Source: Bacteroidota bacterium (GTDB lineage: Bacteria; Bacteroidota; Bacteroidia; Chitinophagales; Chitinophagaceae). Taken from it: a DNA stretch of 64,000 bases. A model generated the notes under the pieces. It saw nothing but the letters and a program-made list of their open reading frames with translations, was not told the origin of the DNA and did not search any database. Location of the stretch: positions 242,713 to 306,712 of the forward strand of contig JAEYWX010000010.1 of NCBI GenBank assembly GCA_023428755.1, given 5' to 3'. This document shows, one piece after another, positions 35,201-44,065 of the stretch. Position numbers and translations under genes: made by a program. The first letter of the stretch is position 1; each line of letters opens with the position of its first letter.

Positions 35201-36555
35201 GCTTGCGGAATATTATCGTTGATTGTTTCGGATGGTAACTTTTTTCCCTCGCCATACCAATCGATCTTGCGTGAATAGTACATCACAATGGCCAGGAGAA
35301 TAAACAAACCAATACTGCCAAACAGTAAGGCGCCATCCTGTAACTGAATCAGAATATAAATAAACCCATACAGTGATGAAAGGAATACGAGCAATGCAAT
35401 GGCAACGGCCGGCTGTTTAAAAATGCTGTATGTGTACGCAGTGATGAGCCCAATCGTTGCAACAGAAGAAAGCAGGTAAGCAATATTAAAACCTGTGTAT
35501 TCAGAAACCGACAATAGCAGTGTATAAAAAATACAAAGCGCTAAACCCACCAGTACATATTGCAATGGATGTACACTTCGTTTTTTTAATGTTTCAATAA
35601 AGAAATACAGAAAAAATGTGAGTGCAATAAATAACAACGCATACTTCACAGTACGCATGGTTTTACTATACGAATCAACACCCTGCAATAGTTCTACTCC
35701 AAAAGCATACTCATCAATTGTTTGTTTACCTTCTTTCCATAGCTGTGGAATATCACGGGTAAAATGCAGAATATTCCAACTGGCGGTAAATCCTTTTTCA
35801 GTAACTGTATTTTGCGTTGGCAGAAATTTCCCATCAAACGAAGGATCGGGCCAGGTTGATTGTAATTGCACATTGGTTTCTTTCCCAAGTGGTGTAAAGT
35901 AAAGCCGCTCCGAACCTTTCAGTTTCAACTTCAGCTCAAATGATTGTACGGAATCTTTTAAGGCTGCTGCGTTTTTTATAACACTGCTTACGCCTGAGCT
36001 TGCTATATCTGTTGCCGGAAAGCCGGGATCCATTTCTGATGATGCACCATTCCAGTTTAAGGATAATGCCTCTGCAATGCCTCTGTTATCTGAAATACCC
36101 AAGCAAAGTCTTGCTTCATTCCACAACACATCAGCAGCATCAATTCCCAGTTGTGAAAGTTGGATAGGTGAAAACTTTCCGCTGATACTGATATCTGATT
36201 TGTATAAAATGATCTTGAAAATACTTCTGCTTCGTTCTTCAGGTATCAGTTGACCATTTACTGTTTCCGTTTCAGGAAGATAATGCATCATCCGTTTCAC
36301 CATCGTTACTTTGCCTTTATCATCCACAAACTTTTCATTGTAAGGAATCAATAAAAACGGACCGCTTATCGTTTGTGCCGATGCCCATTTGGAGCTTACT
36401 TCGGCAATTACTTCACGTTGGCGGTTTTGCCGCTCACGCACCAGCTCCGTTATAAAAGCTGTCGGGATCAATAGTACCAGAATGAGAAAACCTACCAGGA
36501 TTGATTTAATAAAAATCCCATAGCGTTGCCAGAATGAAGGTTGTTGCAGTTCCAT
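35197..36555 (-). CDS. creD: CreD family inner-membrane protein
   Basis: The 452-residue protein matches CreD: an N-terminal helix (GIFIKSILVGFLILVLLIPTAFI), VRERQNRQREVIAEVSSKWASAQTISGPFLLIPY, a large periplasmic beta-rich domain with FSPIQLSQLGI and SLNWNGASSEMDPGFP, and a C-terminal block of five to six helices with HPLQYVLVGLALCIFYTLLLSVSEYTGF. In Escherichia coli CreD is linked to envelope stress and colicin tolerance through CreBC. Here no CreBC pair is nearby; a winged-helix regulator lies directly upstream and its palindromic site is in the 52-base gap. It is the third gene of the operon. Confidence 0.93.
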   Translation of the reverse strand: MELQQPSFWQRYGIFIKSILVGFLILVLLIPTAFITELVRERQNRQREVIAEVSSKWASAQTISGPFLLIPYNEKFVDDKGKVTMVKRMMHYLPETETVNGQLIPEERSRSIFKIILYKSDISISGKFSPIQLSQLGIDAADVLWNEARLCLGISDNRGIAEALSLNWNGASSEMDPGFPATDIASSGVSSVIKNAAALKDSVQSFELKLKLKGSERLYFTPLGKETNVQLQSTWPDPSFDGKFLPTQNTVTEKGFTASWNILHFTRDIPQLWKEGKQTIDEYAFGVELLQGVDSYSKTMRTVKYALLFIALTFFLYFFIETLKKRSVHPLQYVLVGLALCIFYTLLLSVSEYTGFNIAYLLSSVATIGLITAYTYSIFKQPAVAIALLVFLSSLYGFIYILIQLQDGALLFGSIGLFILLAIVMYYSRKIDWYGEGKKLPSETINDNIPQA

Positions 36556-36573
36556 ATTATTTATTTTAAAAGC

Positions 36574-36590
36574 ACTTTGAATTTCAAAGT
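36574..36590. promoter_or_regulatory. Palindromic operator upstream of creD
   Basis: ACTTTGAATTTCAAAGT is a perfect 17-base palindrome (8+1+8) preceded by AAAAGC, 19-35 bases upstream of the creD start. An almost identical site with the same AAAAGC prefix precedes the first gene of the operon (37597-37613). The encoded winged-helix protein is the likely ligand. Confidence 0.7.
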
Positions 36591-36607
36591 TTATGTATAA
36601 AAAAAAT

Positions 36608-36910
36608 TTACTTGCCCATTTGTTTGATCATTTGTTCCAATGCATCTAGGTGTAACCGGAATGCTTTTTCACCCGATTTGGTAACAGCATATGTTGTGTT
36701 TGTTTTACGTCCAACAAATCCTTTGTTCACTTTTATATAGCCATTTTCTTCCAGCGCCTTGAGATGTGAAGCCAGGTTTCCGTCGGTTACATTAATGAGT
36801 TCCTTCAGTTCATTAAAACTTACCTGCGTATTTACCATCAACGCACTCATTACGCCTAACCTTACCCGGCTATCGAATACCTTTTGTAACTGTTCTATGG
36901 GATTCTTCAT
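36608..36910 (-). CDS. Winged-helix transcriptional regulator (HTH_27 type)
   Basis: The 100-residue protein is a single winged helix-turn-helix domain: FDSRVRLGVMSALMVNTQVSFNELKELINVTDGNLASHLKALEENGYIKVNKGFVGRKTNTTYAVTKSGEKAF (positions 13-82). There is no sensor domain, so it may respond to protein partners or its own level. The start overlaps the stop of the upstream membrane-protein gene by four bases (ATGA). Two matching palindromes, one before the operon and one before creD, are probable binding sites, so autorepression is likely. The membrane protein plus this regulator plus CreD is a recurrent group in this phylum, as far as I recall. Confidence 0.9.
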   Translation of the reverse strand: MKNPIEQLQKVFDSRVRLGVMSALMVNTQVSFNELKELINVTDGNLASHLKALEENGYIKVNKGFVGRKTNTTYAVTKSGEKAFRLHLDALEQMIKQMGK

Positions 36911-37590
36911 ACTTTCTTCTCCATTTGCATGGGCTGTCGTTCATATTTATTCCACATTACAATGCCGTATACAATGTGTAACAGTCCAAAACCTGCGGTC
37001 CAAAAATAAAGGCCATAACCCGGAAACCAGCAATTAATTACTCCCAATGCAGTGATCACATATCCCAGAAAACGTATTTCACCAAATGTGTACTTGGCAC
37101 CATTGATGAGTGCAATGCCATAAAAGATCAAACAACCGGGAGCAATTAAACCATAAACACCCGCTTCAATTAACTTTAAAAGAAAGAAGCCACCGGCTCC
37201 TAAGGGTATAGCAATATTCCAGATCAAACGCTTTGCTGTTGCTCCCCACACAGGCACTCCCTGTCTTTTACTTCTGATATAAGTAAAGAATACAGCCAGC
37301 ACAATTGCTGACAGCAATGTAAACAATGCAATATAAAATAACCGGCTCCCCATGAATGAGTATAACATCCCTACCTCATCACTGCTATAACCATCGGCAA
37401 TCAATCCACCCTTTCGGGCGCCTGCTCCGCCTGAACGTTCAATCACATCATACGCAAACCATGCACCGGTTAACGCACATAAGCCTGCAGCAATACCACT
37501 TAAACCGCTGAGACTGATAAAGCGGCTGCTGCGGTCCATCATGTTCCGGATATCCTGAATTGTTTCAAGCGTTTGATTTTGATCACTCAT
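36907..37590 (-). CDS. Six-helix membrane protein of the CreD operon, hypothetical
   Basis: The 227-residue protein has about six membrane helices and a conserved-looking start (TLETIQDIRNMMDRSSRFISLSGLSGIAAGLCALTGAW). It is the first gene of the operon. The next gene, the winged-helix regulator, overlaps it by four bases. A 17-base palindrome lies 7-23 bases before its ATG, overlapping the likely -7 element. It may sense the envelope state for the regulator, but this is inference; no named family can be assigned. Confidence 0.82.
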   Translation of the reverse strand: MSDQNQTLETIQDIRNMMDRSSRFISLSGLSGIAAGLCALTGAWFAYDVIERSGGAGARKGGLIADGYSSDEVGMLYSFMGSRLFYIALFTLLSAIVLAVFFTYIRSKRQGVPVWGATAKRLIWNIAIPLGAGGFFLLKLIEAGVYGLIAPGCLIFYGIALINGAKYTFGEIRFLGYVITALGVINCWFPGYGLYFWTAGFGLLHIVYGIVMWNKYERQPMQMEKKV

Positions 37591-37596
37591 AAAAGC

Positions 37597-37613
37597 ACTT
37601 TGAAATGCAAAGT
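37597..37613. promoter_or_regulatory. Palindromic operator at the head of the CreD operon
   Basis: ACTTTGAAATGCAAAGT is a 17-base palindrome with one mismatch in the half-sites, preceded by AAAAGC exactly as at the creD site. On the minus strand its right half, CTTTG, coincides with the TTACTTTG box of the presumed promoter. Confidence 0.65.
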
Positions 37614-37758
37614 AAATAGTTTTTTTGGTATTCTTTCAACTACCACGTGATCTTTTTAACAGAAACTTTTCGAAAACAAGGCGTTCACGTAAAAACCCTG
37701 ACGGAGTGAGCGACTGAGATTCACTACTTTTAATGCTTCAAACAATCGCATTAACCGG

Positions 37759-40257
37759 ATGAAGTTTCTTGTTTCTCTTGTGCTGAGTATCCTGTGCAGC
37801 TTTTCCCTTACGGCGCAAACAAAAGTTGTATCCGGTATCGTTAAGGACTCACACTCCGATGAGCCGATTCCGTTTGCATCGGTACAATTAAAAAATACAA
37901 GCATTGGTAAGCTAACCGATTCAGCCGGCTTGTTTACACTGCGGCTTGAAACAATTCAACCAAACGATTCACTGGTCATAAGCTATGTGGGTTACAACAG
38001 CTTAACCATTTCGCTTCCTTCCACAACCAACGATACTGTTTTTCTTACCATTCAATTGGAACGTGGCAGTGCAGGAAAAGAAGTGGTGATAAAATCGAAA
38101 TACGGACGAGGCTGGATCCTTTGGCGAAAAGTGGTGCGCCAAAAACCGGTGAACGACCGTTACAGTTTCGAAAATTTTGGTTACGAGTTATACAATAAAC
38201 TGGAACTGGATATTAACCGTTTCAATAAAGATAAGTTCAAGAACATTGGTCCATTGAAACCGTTTGGTTTTATACTGGATCAAACAGTTGACAGTACCAG
38301 TGAAGAAAAACCATTTCTTCCGATCTTTCTTACAGAAACAATTTCAAATTACTACTATCAAAAATCACCCTTACGAAGAAGAGAAGAGATCAAAGCCAGC
38401 CGCACCTCGGGTGTAGATAATGAAAGCGTACAGAAATTACTAGGCGGCATGGATCAAAACATCAATGTGTATAATAATTATATACCCATTTTTGATAAGC
38501 GATTTATTAGCCCTGTTAGTGATAATGGTGATGCATTTTACAACTATCGTGTGCCCGATACACAATATGTAGCCGGCAAACGTTTCTTTCATCTTGTGTT
38601 TTCACCAAAGCGGAAAGGAGAAAATACATTCGAAGGCGATTGCTGGATACACGATTCCACATTTGCCGTGCAAAAAATGAATTTACGTTTGTCGAAAGAT
38701 GCCAACGTAAACTATGTAGAGAAGCTGAGTATTGTACAGGAATACAAATTTGTAAACGATTCAATCTGGTTTTTAGCAAAAGATAAATTCATTATCGATG
38801 TAGCACCAATTGGCAAACAAAAATTTGGGGTAACGGGCCGCAAAACAACTACGTACAAAGACATACTCATCAACTCAGGTATAGTATGGGAACAGTTGCA
38901 GAAAAACAGAAAACTCGAAGAAACGATTTTGCTGGCGGGCTCCACACAACAATCCGAAACGTACTGGAAGGAAACCCGTCATGAAGATCTTGCAAAAAAT
39001 GAACAGGCGATTTACAGCATGATCGACACGTTACAAAAGATGCCGCTCTTTAAACGCTATAGTGAAATTGCTACATTCCTTGCAACAGGCTATAAAGCAT
39101 TCGGCAGTTTAGAATACGGGCCCTGGTTCAATGTAATGAGTGCAAATGTGGTGGAAGGTTTCCGTACAAGACTGGACATCGGAACCAGTACCAACTTCAG
39201 TAAAACATGGTGGCTGCGTGGTTATTTGGCATATGGATTTACTGATAAAAAACTGAAAGGACGGGCAGAGATCACGCATTTGTTCAAACGAGATCCACGT
39301 ATGCGCTTGTACATGTCTTACACCAATGATTATGATAACGGTCAGCGGTATTATGATGAAGTAGGAACGGATAACGTTTTTACACTGGCAGCACGTAAAT
39401 CGCAGGTGCCGATCAAGTTTTTAAAAGTAGAACAACAACGCATTGAATTTTCGAAAGAAACACATGCAGGGTTTACGTTTGAAATTTCTGGTACACGCAA
39501 ACGGTTTGATCCAATTCGCTCTTTACCGGAAAAATCAATTTATCCCGACGGTACAGGTGATGCATTGAACAATTCAGAAGTTGGTATTCGTATCCGTTAT
39601 GCTTACCTGGAACGTTTCCTCGAAGGAACTTTTTTGCGTTCAAGTTTAGGCAGTCCCTACCCCATTGCTGAAGTGAAATACAGCAGGGGCTTCCCTGGTT
39701 TTTTAAAAAGCAATTATCAATACCACCGGTTAACGGCATCGGTACATGATTATTTTAAAGTGGCAAATTTGGGTGAACTCTATTACAATGTGTATGGTGG
39801 TAAGATCTATGGCACACTTCCTTTCCCGTTATTGGAAATACATCCCGGTAATGAAATTTTCTACTATAATAAATATGCGTTCAACCTCATGAACCGGTTC
39901 GAATACCTGAGCGATGAATATGCAGGCATTAACATTGAACATAATATCGGCAATGGAATGTTTCGGTTAATTGGACCAACACGTAAATTGAAACTGCGTC
40001 AGTTCTGGACCGCCAAAGTATTATGGGGAAGTTTGAGTGAAGGCAACCGCAGCTTTAACCAGGTAGGTGCAGTGTTCGATCGTGGTCATCAGTTTCAATC
40101 GCTCAACGGAAAAACCTATATGGAAGTGGGTACCGGTGTTGACAATATTTTTCGTGTGTTGCGGTTTGATTTTATCTGGCGGCTGGCTCCGCAGCCATTA
40201 CCTACGGAGCAGTATAAACGCTTTGGTGTGTTTGGAAGTTTCAGGTTGCAGTTTTAG
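37759..40257 (+). CDS. DUF5686 and carboxypeptidase-regulatory-like domain protein (outer membrane)
   Basis: The 832-residue protein has a signal peptide (MKFLVSLVLSILCSFSLTAQ), a carboxypeptidase-regulatory-like domain (VVSGIVKDSHSDEPIPFASVQLKNTSIGKLTDSAGLFTL, residues 24-62) and then the DUF5686 region with an IVQEYKFVNDSIWFLAKDKF segment and a C-terminal barrel that ends in FGSFRLQF. DUF5686 proteins are outer-membrane barrels of unknown substrate in Bacteroidota. A near-consensus TACTTTTA box lies about 30 bases upstream. It converges with the aminotransferase gene across a 36-base gap. Confidence 0.87.
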   Translation: MKFLVSLVLSILCSFSLTAQTKVVSGIVKDSHSDEPIPFASVQLKNTSIGKLTDSAGLFTLRLETIQPNDSLVISYVGYNSLTISLPSTTNDTVFLTIQLERGSAGKEVVIKSKYGRGWILWRKVVRQKPVNDRYSFENFGYELYNKLELDINRFNKDKFKNIGPLKPFGFILDQTVDSTSEEKPFLPIFLTETISNYYYQKSPLRRREEIKASRTSGVDNESVQKLLGGMDQNINVYNNYIPIFDKRFISPVSDNGDAFYNYRVPDTQYVAGKRFFHLVFSPKRKGENTFEGDCWIHDSTFAVQKMNLRLSKDANVNYVEKLSIVQEYKFVNDSIWFLAKDKFIIDVAPIGKQKFGVTGRKTTTYKDILINSGIVWEQLQKNRKLEETILLAGSTQQSETYWKETRHEDLAKNEQAIYSMIDTLQKMPLFKRYSEIATFLATGYKAFGSLEYGPWFNVMSANVVEGFRTRLDIGTSTNFSKTWWLRGYLAYGFTDKKLKGRAEITHLFKRDPRMRLYMSYTNDYDNGQRYYDEVGTDNVFTLAARKSQVPIKFLKVEQQRIEFSKETHAGFTFEISGTRKRFDPIRSLPEKSIYPDGTGDALNNSEVGIRIRYAYLERFLEGTFLRSSLGSPYPIAEVKYSRGFPGFLKSNYQYHRLTASVHDYFKVANLGELYYNVYGGKIYGTLPFPLLEIHPGNEIFYYNKYAFNLMNRFEYLSDEYAGINIEHNIGNGMFRLIGPTRKLKLRQFWTAKVLWGSLSEGNRSFNQVGAVFDRGHQFQSLNGKTYMEVGTGVDNIFRVLRFDFIWRLAPQPLPTEQYKRFGVFGSFRLQF

Positions 40258-40287
40258 TATTTGCCACGGAGGCACTGAAAACAAGGA
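40258..40287. repeat. Degenerate intergenic word tract
   Basis: Immediately after the DUF5686 stop codon lies TTTGCCACGGAGGCACTGA. A related TTGCCACGAGGGGTG is found upstream of rsgA near 43971. No stem or coding function was seen. Confidence 0.4.
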
Positions 40288-40293
40288 TATAAA

Positions 40294-41475
40294 TCACAGT
40301 TCATCTAAACAACCAACAATCACTCTACATGCTTTCCTAATTTCTTCTTCACTAATCGTAAGTGGTGGCGCAATACGTAAACAATTCGAAGCAAACAAAA
40401 ACCAATCGGTCAATACCCCATTTTCAATACAGGCATCAATCACATTTTTATTTGTTTCAAAACTATCAAATACAACAGCCATCATTAACCCTCTTGATCG
40501 TACTGCTTCAATTTTTGGATGATGCAACAAGCTTCGGAATAAAATTTCTTTCTCAAAAACAGTCTTCACCAATTCTTCTTCCAGCAAAACCTTCATGGCT
40601 GCCATACCTGCTGCACAGCAAACCGGGTGTCCACCAAATGTTGTAATATGGCCCAGCACCGGGTTCTCCGTAAGCTTCCACATCAATTCTTTGCTGGCAA
40701 CAAAAGCCCCCAACGGCATTCCTCCACCCAACGCTTTACCCAGCAATAAAATATCAGGCACAACATCAAATTGTTCAAAGGCCCAGAGCGAACCGTTTCG
40801 TCCAAAGCCACATTGTATTTCGTCCAGAATCAACAATGTGCCTGTTTCGTTACAGCGGTTACGCAAGGCCGTGATCCATTCTTTCAACGGAGCATTTACA
40901 CCTGCTTCTGCCTGGATTGTTTCTGCAATTACACAAGCTGTGTTTGTACCGATCAACTCCAATGCTTCAAACGAATTATAACCGGCATGGTGAACGCCCG
41001 GCAATAATGGCCGGTATGCATTCCGCCAGTATTCATCGCCCATAACACTCAATGCGCCCTGTGTACTTCCATGATAACTGTTGTTAAACGCAACGATCTC
41101 CGTTCTGCCTGTCACCCGTTTGGCCAACTTCATGGCACCTTCAGTTGCTTCTGTTCCGGAGTTAGTGAAGAAAACGGAGTTGAGCGATGCGGTTAAATGA
41201 TCAGTAAGAAGCTTGGCATACTGTACCTGCGGGCTTTCCACAAACTCACCATATACCAGCAAGTGCATGTACTGATCTACCTGTTGTTTAATTGCCTCCA
41301 CCACTTTTGGATGGCGATGGCCTACGTTGCAAACGCTGATGCCCGCAATTAAATCGATGTATTCTTTGTCATCAACATCCCACATGCGGCAACCTTCGGC
41401 CTTTGCAATTTCAAGGGCGAGCGGAGCAGGTGATGTTTGTGCAACATGTTGAAAAAATAATTCCCGTTGATTCAT
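40294..41475 (-). CDS. Class III PLP aminotransferase (acetylornithine/ornithine type)
   Basis: The 393-residue enzyme has the class III fold: CRMWDVDDKEYIDLIAGISVCNVGHRHPKVVEAIKQQ, the FFTNSGTEATEGAMKLAKRVTGR cofactor-phosphate segment, the FNNSYHGSTQGAL segment, LILDEIQCGFGRNGSLWAFE, the PLP lysine in LLLGKALGGGMPLGAFV, and HITTFGGHPVCCAAG. Family members use ornithine, acetylornithine, 4-aminobutyrate or similar omega-amino acids; the sequence does not settle which. No arginine genes are nearby. The ATG at 41475 (MNQRELFFQHVAQTS) gives the normal start; the longer frame to 41520 adds a low-quality tail. Confidence 0.92.
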   Translation of the reverse strand: MNQRELFFQHVAQTSPAPLALEIAKAEGCRMWDVDDKEYIDLIAGISVCNVGHRHPKVVEAIKQQVDQYMHLLVYGEFVESPQVQYAKLLTDHLTASLNSVFFTNSGTEATEGAMKLAKRVTGRTEIVAFNNSYHGSTQGALSVMGDEYWRNAYRPLLPGVHHAGYNSFEALELIGTNTACVIAETIQAEAGVNAPLKEWITALRNRCNETGTLLILDEIQCGFGRNGSLWAFEQFDVVPDILLLGKALGGGMPLGAFVASKELMWKLTENPVLGHITTFGGHPVCCAAGMAAMKVLLEEELVKTVFEKEILFRSLLHHPKIEAVRSRGLMMAVVFDSFETNKNVIDACIENGVLTDWFLFASNCLRIAPPLTISEEEIRKACRVIVGCLDEL

Positions 41476-41750
41476 AACTGATGGATGCAAATGTCGGTAA
41501 ATAGTTGAAGGCTTGTCCACCTTCCTGCTTTTCCCGACTTACCAAACAGAAACGATTGGGATGCTGTTTTCTAAACCATCGGCCAACTCCCTGCGTATAT
41601 CCTCTTATTCAAGCCTGAAAAGAAGACTTTAAATGACTTTTGCAGGCAGAATATCGTTAAAAATCGGCTGGTCAAATAAAAAACAGGGCAAACATTATGT
41701 ACCCTCAGAAAACATTGCGAAATTTACGGCAGAACAAAACCACATTCCGT

Positions 41751-42284
41751 ATGCCCGTAATTCTCCCCGTAGAAGGCGTTTTTCCACAGTTTGGCGACGA
41801 TTGCTTTATTGCTCCCAATGCAACCATTGTAGGTGATGTTGTGATGGGCAACGAATGTAGTGTGTGGTTCAATGCTGTTGTGCGGGGCGATGTAAACAGT
41901 ATACGGCTGGGAAATAAAGTGAACGTTCAGGATGGTGCTGTGCTACATGCCACTTACCAAAAAACGAAAACCATTGTTGGTAATAATGTAAGCATCGGCC
42001 ACAATGCCATTGTACATGGTTGCACAGTGCATGATAATGTGTTGATAGGGATGGGTGCAATTGTAATGGACAATGCTATTATTCACAGCAATTCGATTAT
42101 CGCCGCAGGTGCTGTGGTACTGGAAGGAACGGTGGTGGAAGCTGGAAGTATTTATGCAGGAGTGCCAGCAAAAAAGGTAAAAGACATCAGCCAGGAGCTG
42201 ATTCAGGGAGAAATCAACCGAATTGCTAATAATTATATCAAGTATTCGGGATGGTTTAAAGATGCATTAACAGAAAATAACTGA
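41751..42284 (+). CDS. Gamma-class carbonic anhydrase-like protein
   Basis: The 177-residue protein is a left-handed beta-helix of hexapeptide repeats (for example DCFIAPNATIVGDVVMGNECSVWFNAVVRGDVNSI), with the metal histidines in IGHNAIVHGCTV and a C-terminal helix. Gamma carbonic anhydrases hydrate CO2 as trimers; many homologues, such as YrdA/PaaY-like proteins, have other or unknown activity. The ATG at 41751 is chosen over the longer frame starting at 41697 because the family starts here (MPVILPVEGVFPQFGDD). No partner gene is obvious. Confidence 0.9.
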   Translation: MPVILPVEGVFPQFGDDCFIAPNATIVGDVVMGNECSVWFNAVVRGDVNSIRLGNKVNVQDGAVLHATYQKTKTIVGNNVSIGHNAIVHGCTVHDNVLIGMGAIVMDNAIIHSNSIIAAGAVVLEGTVVEAGSIYAGVPAKKVKDISQELIQGEINRIANNYIKYSGWFKDALTENN

Positions 42285-42432
42285 TTACGGTACGAACATT
42301 GTCAATATCTATATGTTAAACAAGAATAATTATATGAAATGAGCGATAAAATTGATTTAAGATTGAATATTATCGAAACTCAATTTTAGAGCGAATAACA
42401 TGTGACAAATACCAAAAAATAAAAAATACCAC

Positions 42433-42606
42433 ATGAAACAGATCACCAAAGCAGCACTTGCAGTATTAATACTGTCTTTCATGGTAAGTTGCAATGTGTT
42501 TAAACGAACACCCAAGGAAGGATGTCCAACCAATGGAAAAAATGTTGGAGCCGAGAAGTTACTGAGCGGTGAAAAGGTGAAAAAAGCGAAACGATTTAAC
42601 AGTTAA
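42433..42606 (+). CDS. Small lipoprotein, 57 residues
   Basis: Read by eye from the sequence: ATG at 42433 to TAA at 42606 gives a 57-residue product with the signal ALAVLILSFMVSCNVFK and the lipidated cysteine at residue 20. The mature part contains TPKEGCPTNGKNVGAEKLL and ends with the basic VKKAKRFNS. The charge pattern and lipobox make it a plausible real gene. Relatives with a CPTNG-NVGAEK core occur in Bacteroidota as far as I recall, with unknown function. It is 50 bases upstream of the next small gene and may be co-transcribed with it. Confidence 0.72.
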   Translation: MKQITKAALAVLILSFMVSCNVFKRTPKEGCPTNGKNVGAEKLLSGEKVKKAKRFNS

Positions 42607-42656
42607 ATAAAATAAAGAGAACTAACCCCATTTATAACACCATAAAAATTACCGCT

Positions 42657-42971
42657 ATGAATCCAACATTACGCAACCATGTAGGATATAACGAGGCCAT
42701 CCTTGATGACGATGCCAGTTTTGAAAAATTTCATCGCTGGGCGGATGTCATTTCAGACAAGTTAAAGATCTCCTTTACCAAGAAACTGGACGATTTCGAG
42801 GCTTTGTATTGGGATTTCATTTATAAAGGCACTGCCCTTACCCTCAGCTTCAATATTTTCAATGGTATTTCTGTTTTTCCTTCATTGGAAGAAAAGAGTG
42901 AGCATTTTGAAAATGCGGCGATCGCTGAATTGGTGGATGCGTTGAAAGATGCAGATCCGGGAGAAGAATAA
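42657..42971 (+). CDS. Hypothetical protein, 104 residues
   Basis: The soluble 104-residue protein has an alpha-beta pattern (ASFEKFHRWADVISDKLKISFTKKLDDFEALYWDFIYKGTALTLSFNIFNGISVFPSLEEKS, positions 20-80) with an acidic tail. It has no signal. The layout resembles small DUF3630-like proteins, but I am not confident of that. Its transcript would run into a hairpin at 42995, which overlaps the convergent rsgA 3' end. Confidence 0.72.
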   Translation: MNPTLRNHVGYNEAILDDDASFEKFHRWADVISDKLKISFTKKLDDFEALYWDFIYKGTALTLSFNIFNGISVFPSLEEKSEHFENAAIAELVDALKDADPGEE

Positions 42972-42994
42972 ATTTCTACTTGATCTTTTTATAT

Positions 42995-43030
42995 AAACTA
43001 CCGGGCTGCTTTGCAGTTCAGTAGTTTTTT
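42995..43030 (+). terminator. Terminator overlapping the rsgA 3' end
   Basis: AAACTAC (42995-43001) pairs with GTAGTTT (43021-43027), with an inner CTGC/GCAG stem (43006-43009 with 43013-43016) and a run of T. The T tract is formed by the lysine and asparagine codons at the C-terminus of the minus-strand rsgA. Confidence 0.7.
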
Positions 43031-43947
43031 TTTGTCTCGATGGTAGCGAGTATACCGCAATAGCTGATATACCGAAGCGGATGAATTTCCTCGTTTGCCA
43101 CCGCTGCTTTAATTGCGCAGCCCGGCTCTTCCAGGTGCAGGCAGTTATTGAATTGACAATCGTTGATGAGCACCCGCATTTCAGGAAAATAGTGACTCAG
43201 CTCCTGGCGGCTGATATCCACCAGTCCAAATTCTTTTACACCGGGTGTATCAATGATCTTTCCGCCAAATGGCAGATCGAACATTTCAGCAAACGTAGTG
43301 GTGTGCATGCCTTTCCCACTCCAGCCACTCACCTCTTCGGTTCGTAACGACAGATCAGGCATTAATGCATTGATAAAAGTTGATTTTCCAACACCTGAAT
43401 GTCCGCTCAGGAGTGTTACTTTATCTTTTAGTGTTGATTTGATCTCATCAATACCAAGACCGGTTTCCATCGATGCAAGGATCACCTTATAGCCAACAGC
43501 TTCGTACATTTCTTTCCAATCCTGAAACTGGGCTTCTTCTTTCTTTTTATACACGTCAGCTTTGTTGAATACAATTACGCTGGGAATATGGTACGCTTCT
43601 GATGCAATGAGAAACCGATCAATAAACCCTTGTGAAGTGCGTGGCTCTTTCAAAGTGGCAAACAATAAACTCTGATCGAGGTTGGAAGCAATGATATGGT
43701 GCTGATGTTTGTTATGCGGACTTTGGCGGTTGATATAGTTTCTGCGATCTGCAATACCGGTAATGATCACAGTTTGTTCCAGGTCATTCTCCATCTCAAT
43801 CTCCACTTCATCGCCCACAGCAATGGGATTGGTAGACGTAAATCCATCGATCTTAAATTTTCCTTTGATACGTGCCTGCACAGTTTTACCTTTTTCTGTT
43901 TTGGCTACATACCAACTACCGGTCGATTTATAAATGATGGCTTTCAT
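43018..43947 (-). CDS. rsgA: Ribosome small subunit-dependent GTPase A
   Basis: RsgA is a circularly permuted GTPase that checks late 30S maturation. The 309-residue product has the OB-fold N-terminus (VQARIKGKFKIDG), the G4 motif NKAD, the P-loop GHSGVGKSTFINAL, the DTPG switch motif, and a C-terminal zinc-binding region (CQFNNCLHLEEPGCAIK). The ATG at 43947 (MKAIIYKSTGSWYVAKT) is preferred over the longer frame from 43977, which adds ten unrelated residues. A near-consensus TTTCTTTG box (43954-43961) is 6 bases upstream of the start. Confidence 0.96.
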   Translation of the reverse strand: MKAIIYKSTGSWYVAKTEKGKTVQARIKGKFKIDGFTSTNPIAVGDEVEIEMENDLEQTVIITGIADRRNYINRQSPHNKHQHHIIASNLDQSLLFATLKEPRTSQGFIDRFLIASEAYHIPSVIVFNKADVYKKKEEAQFQDWKEMYEAVGYKVILASMETGLGIDEIKSTLKDKVTLLSGHSGVGKSTFINALMPDLSLRTEEVSGWSGKGMHTTTFAEMFDLPFGGKIIDTPGVKEFGLVDISRQELSHYFPEMRVLINDCQFNNCLHLEEPGCAIKAAVANEEIHPLRYISYCGILATIETKKNY

Positions 43948-44065
43948 GCTATGCAAAGAAAAGGAATAGATTGCCACGAGGGGTGTAAAAAAATAATTGG
44001 TACTGGAAGCAAAAACAAGAAGCTTCTAAAGTTTTAGTATTTATGATTTCGTATAGATCATTTTA

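Noticed and set aside
41521..41750. Possible gene between the aminotransferase and carbonic-anhydrase-like genes
   Set aside because: The open frame at 41633-41836 is basic and low in quality, overlaps the real gene in another frame and has no similarity to known proteins.
42285..42432. tRNA or small RNA in the gap before the 57-residue gene
   Set aside because: No cloverleaf or stable hairpin was found by eye, and the region is AT-rich.
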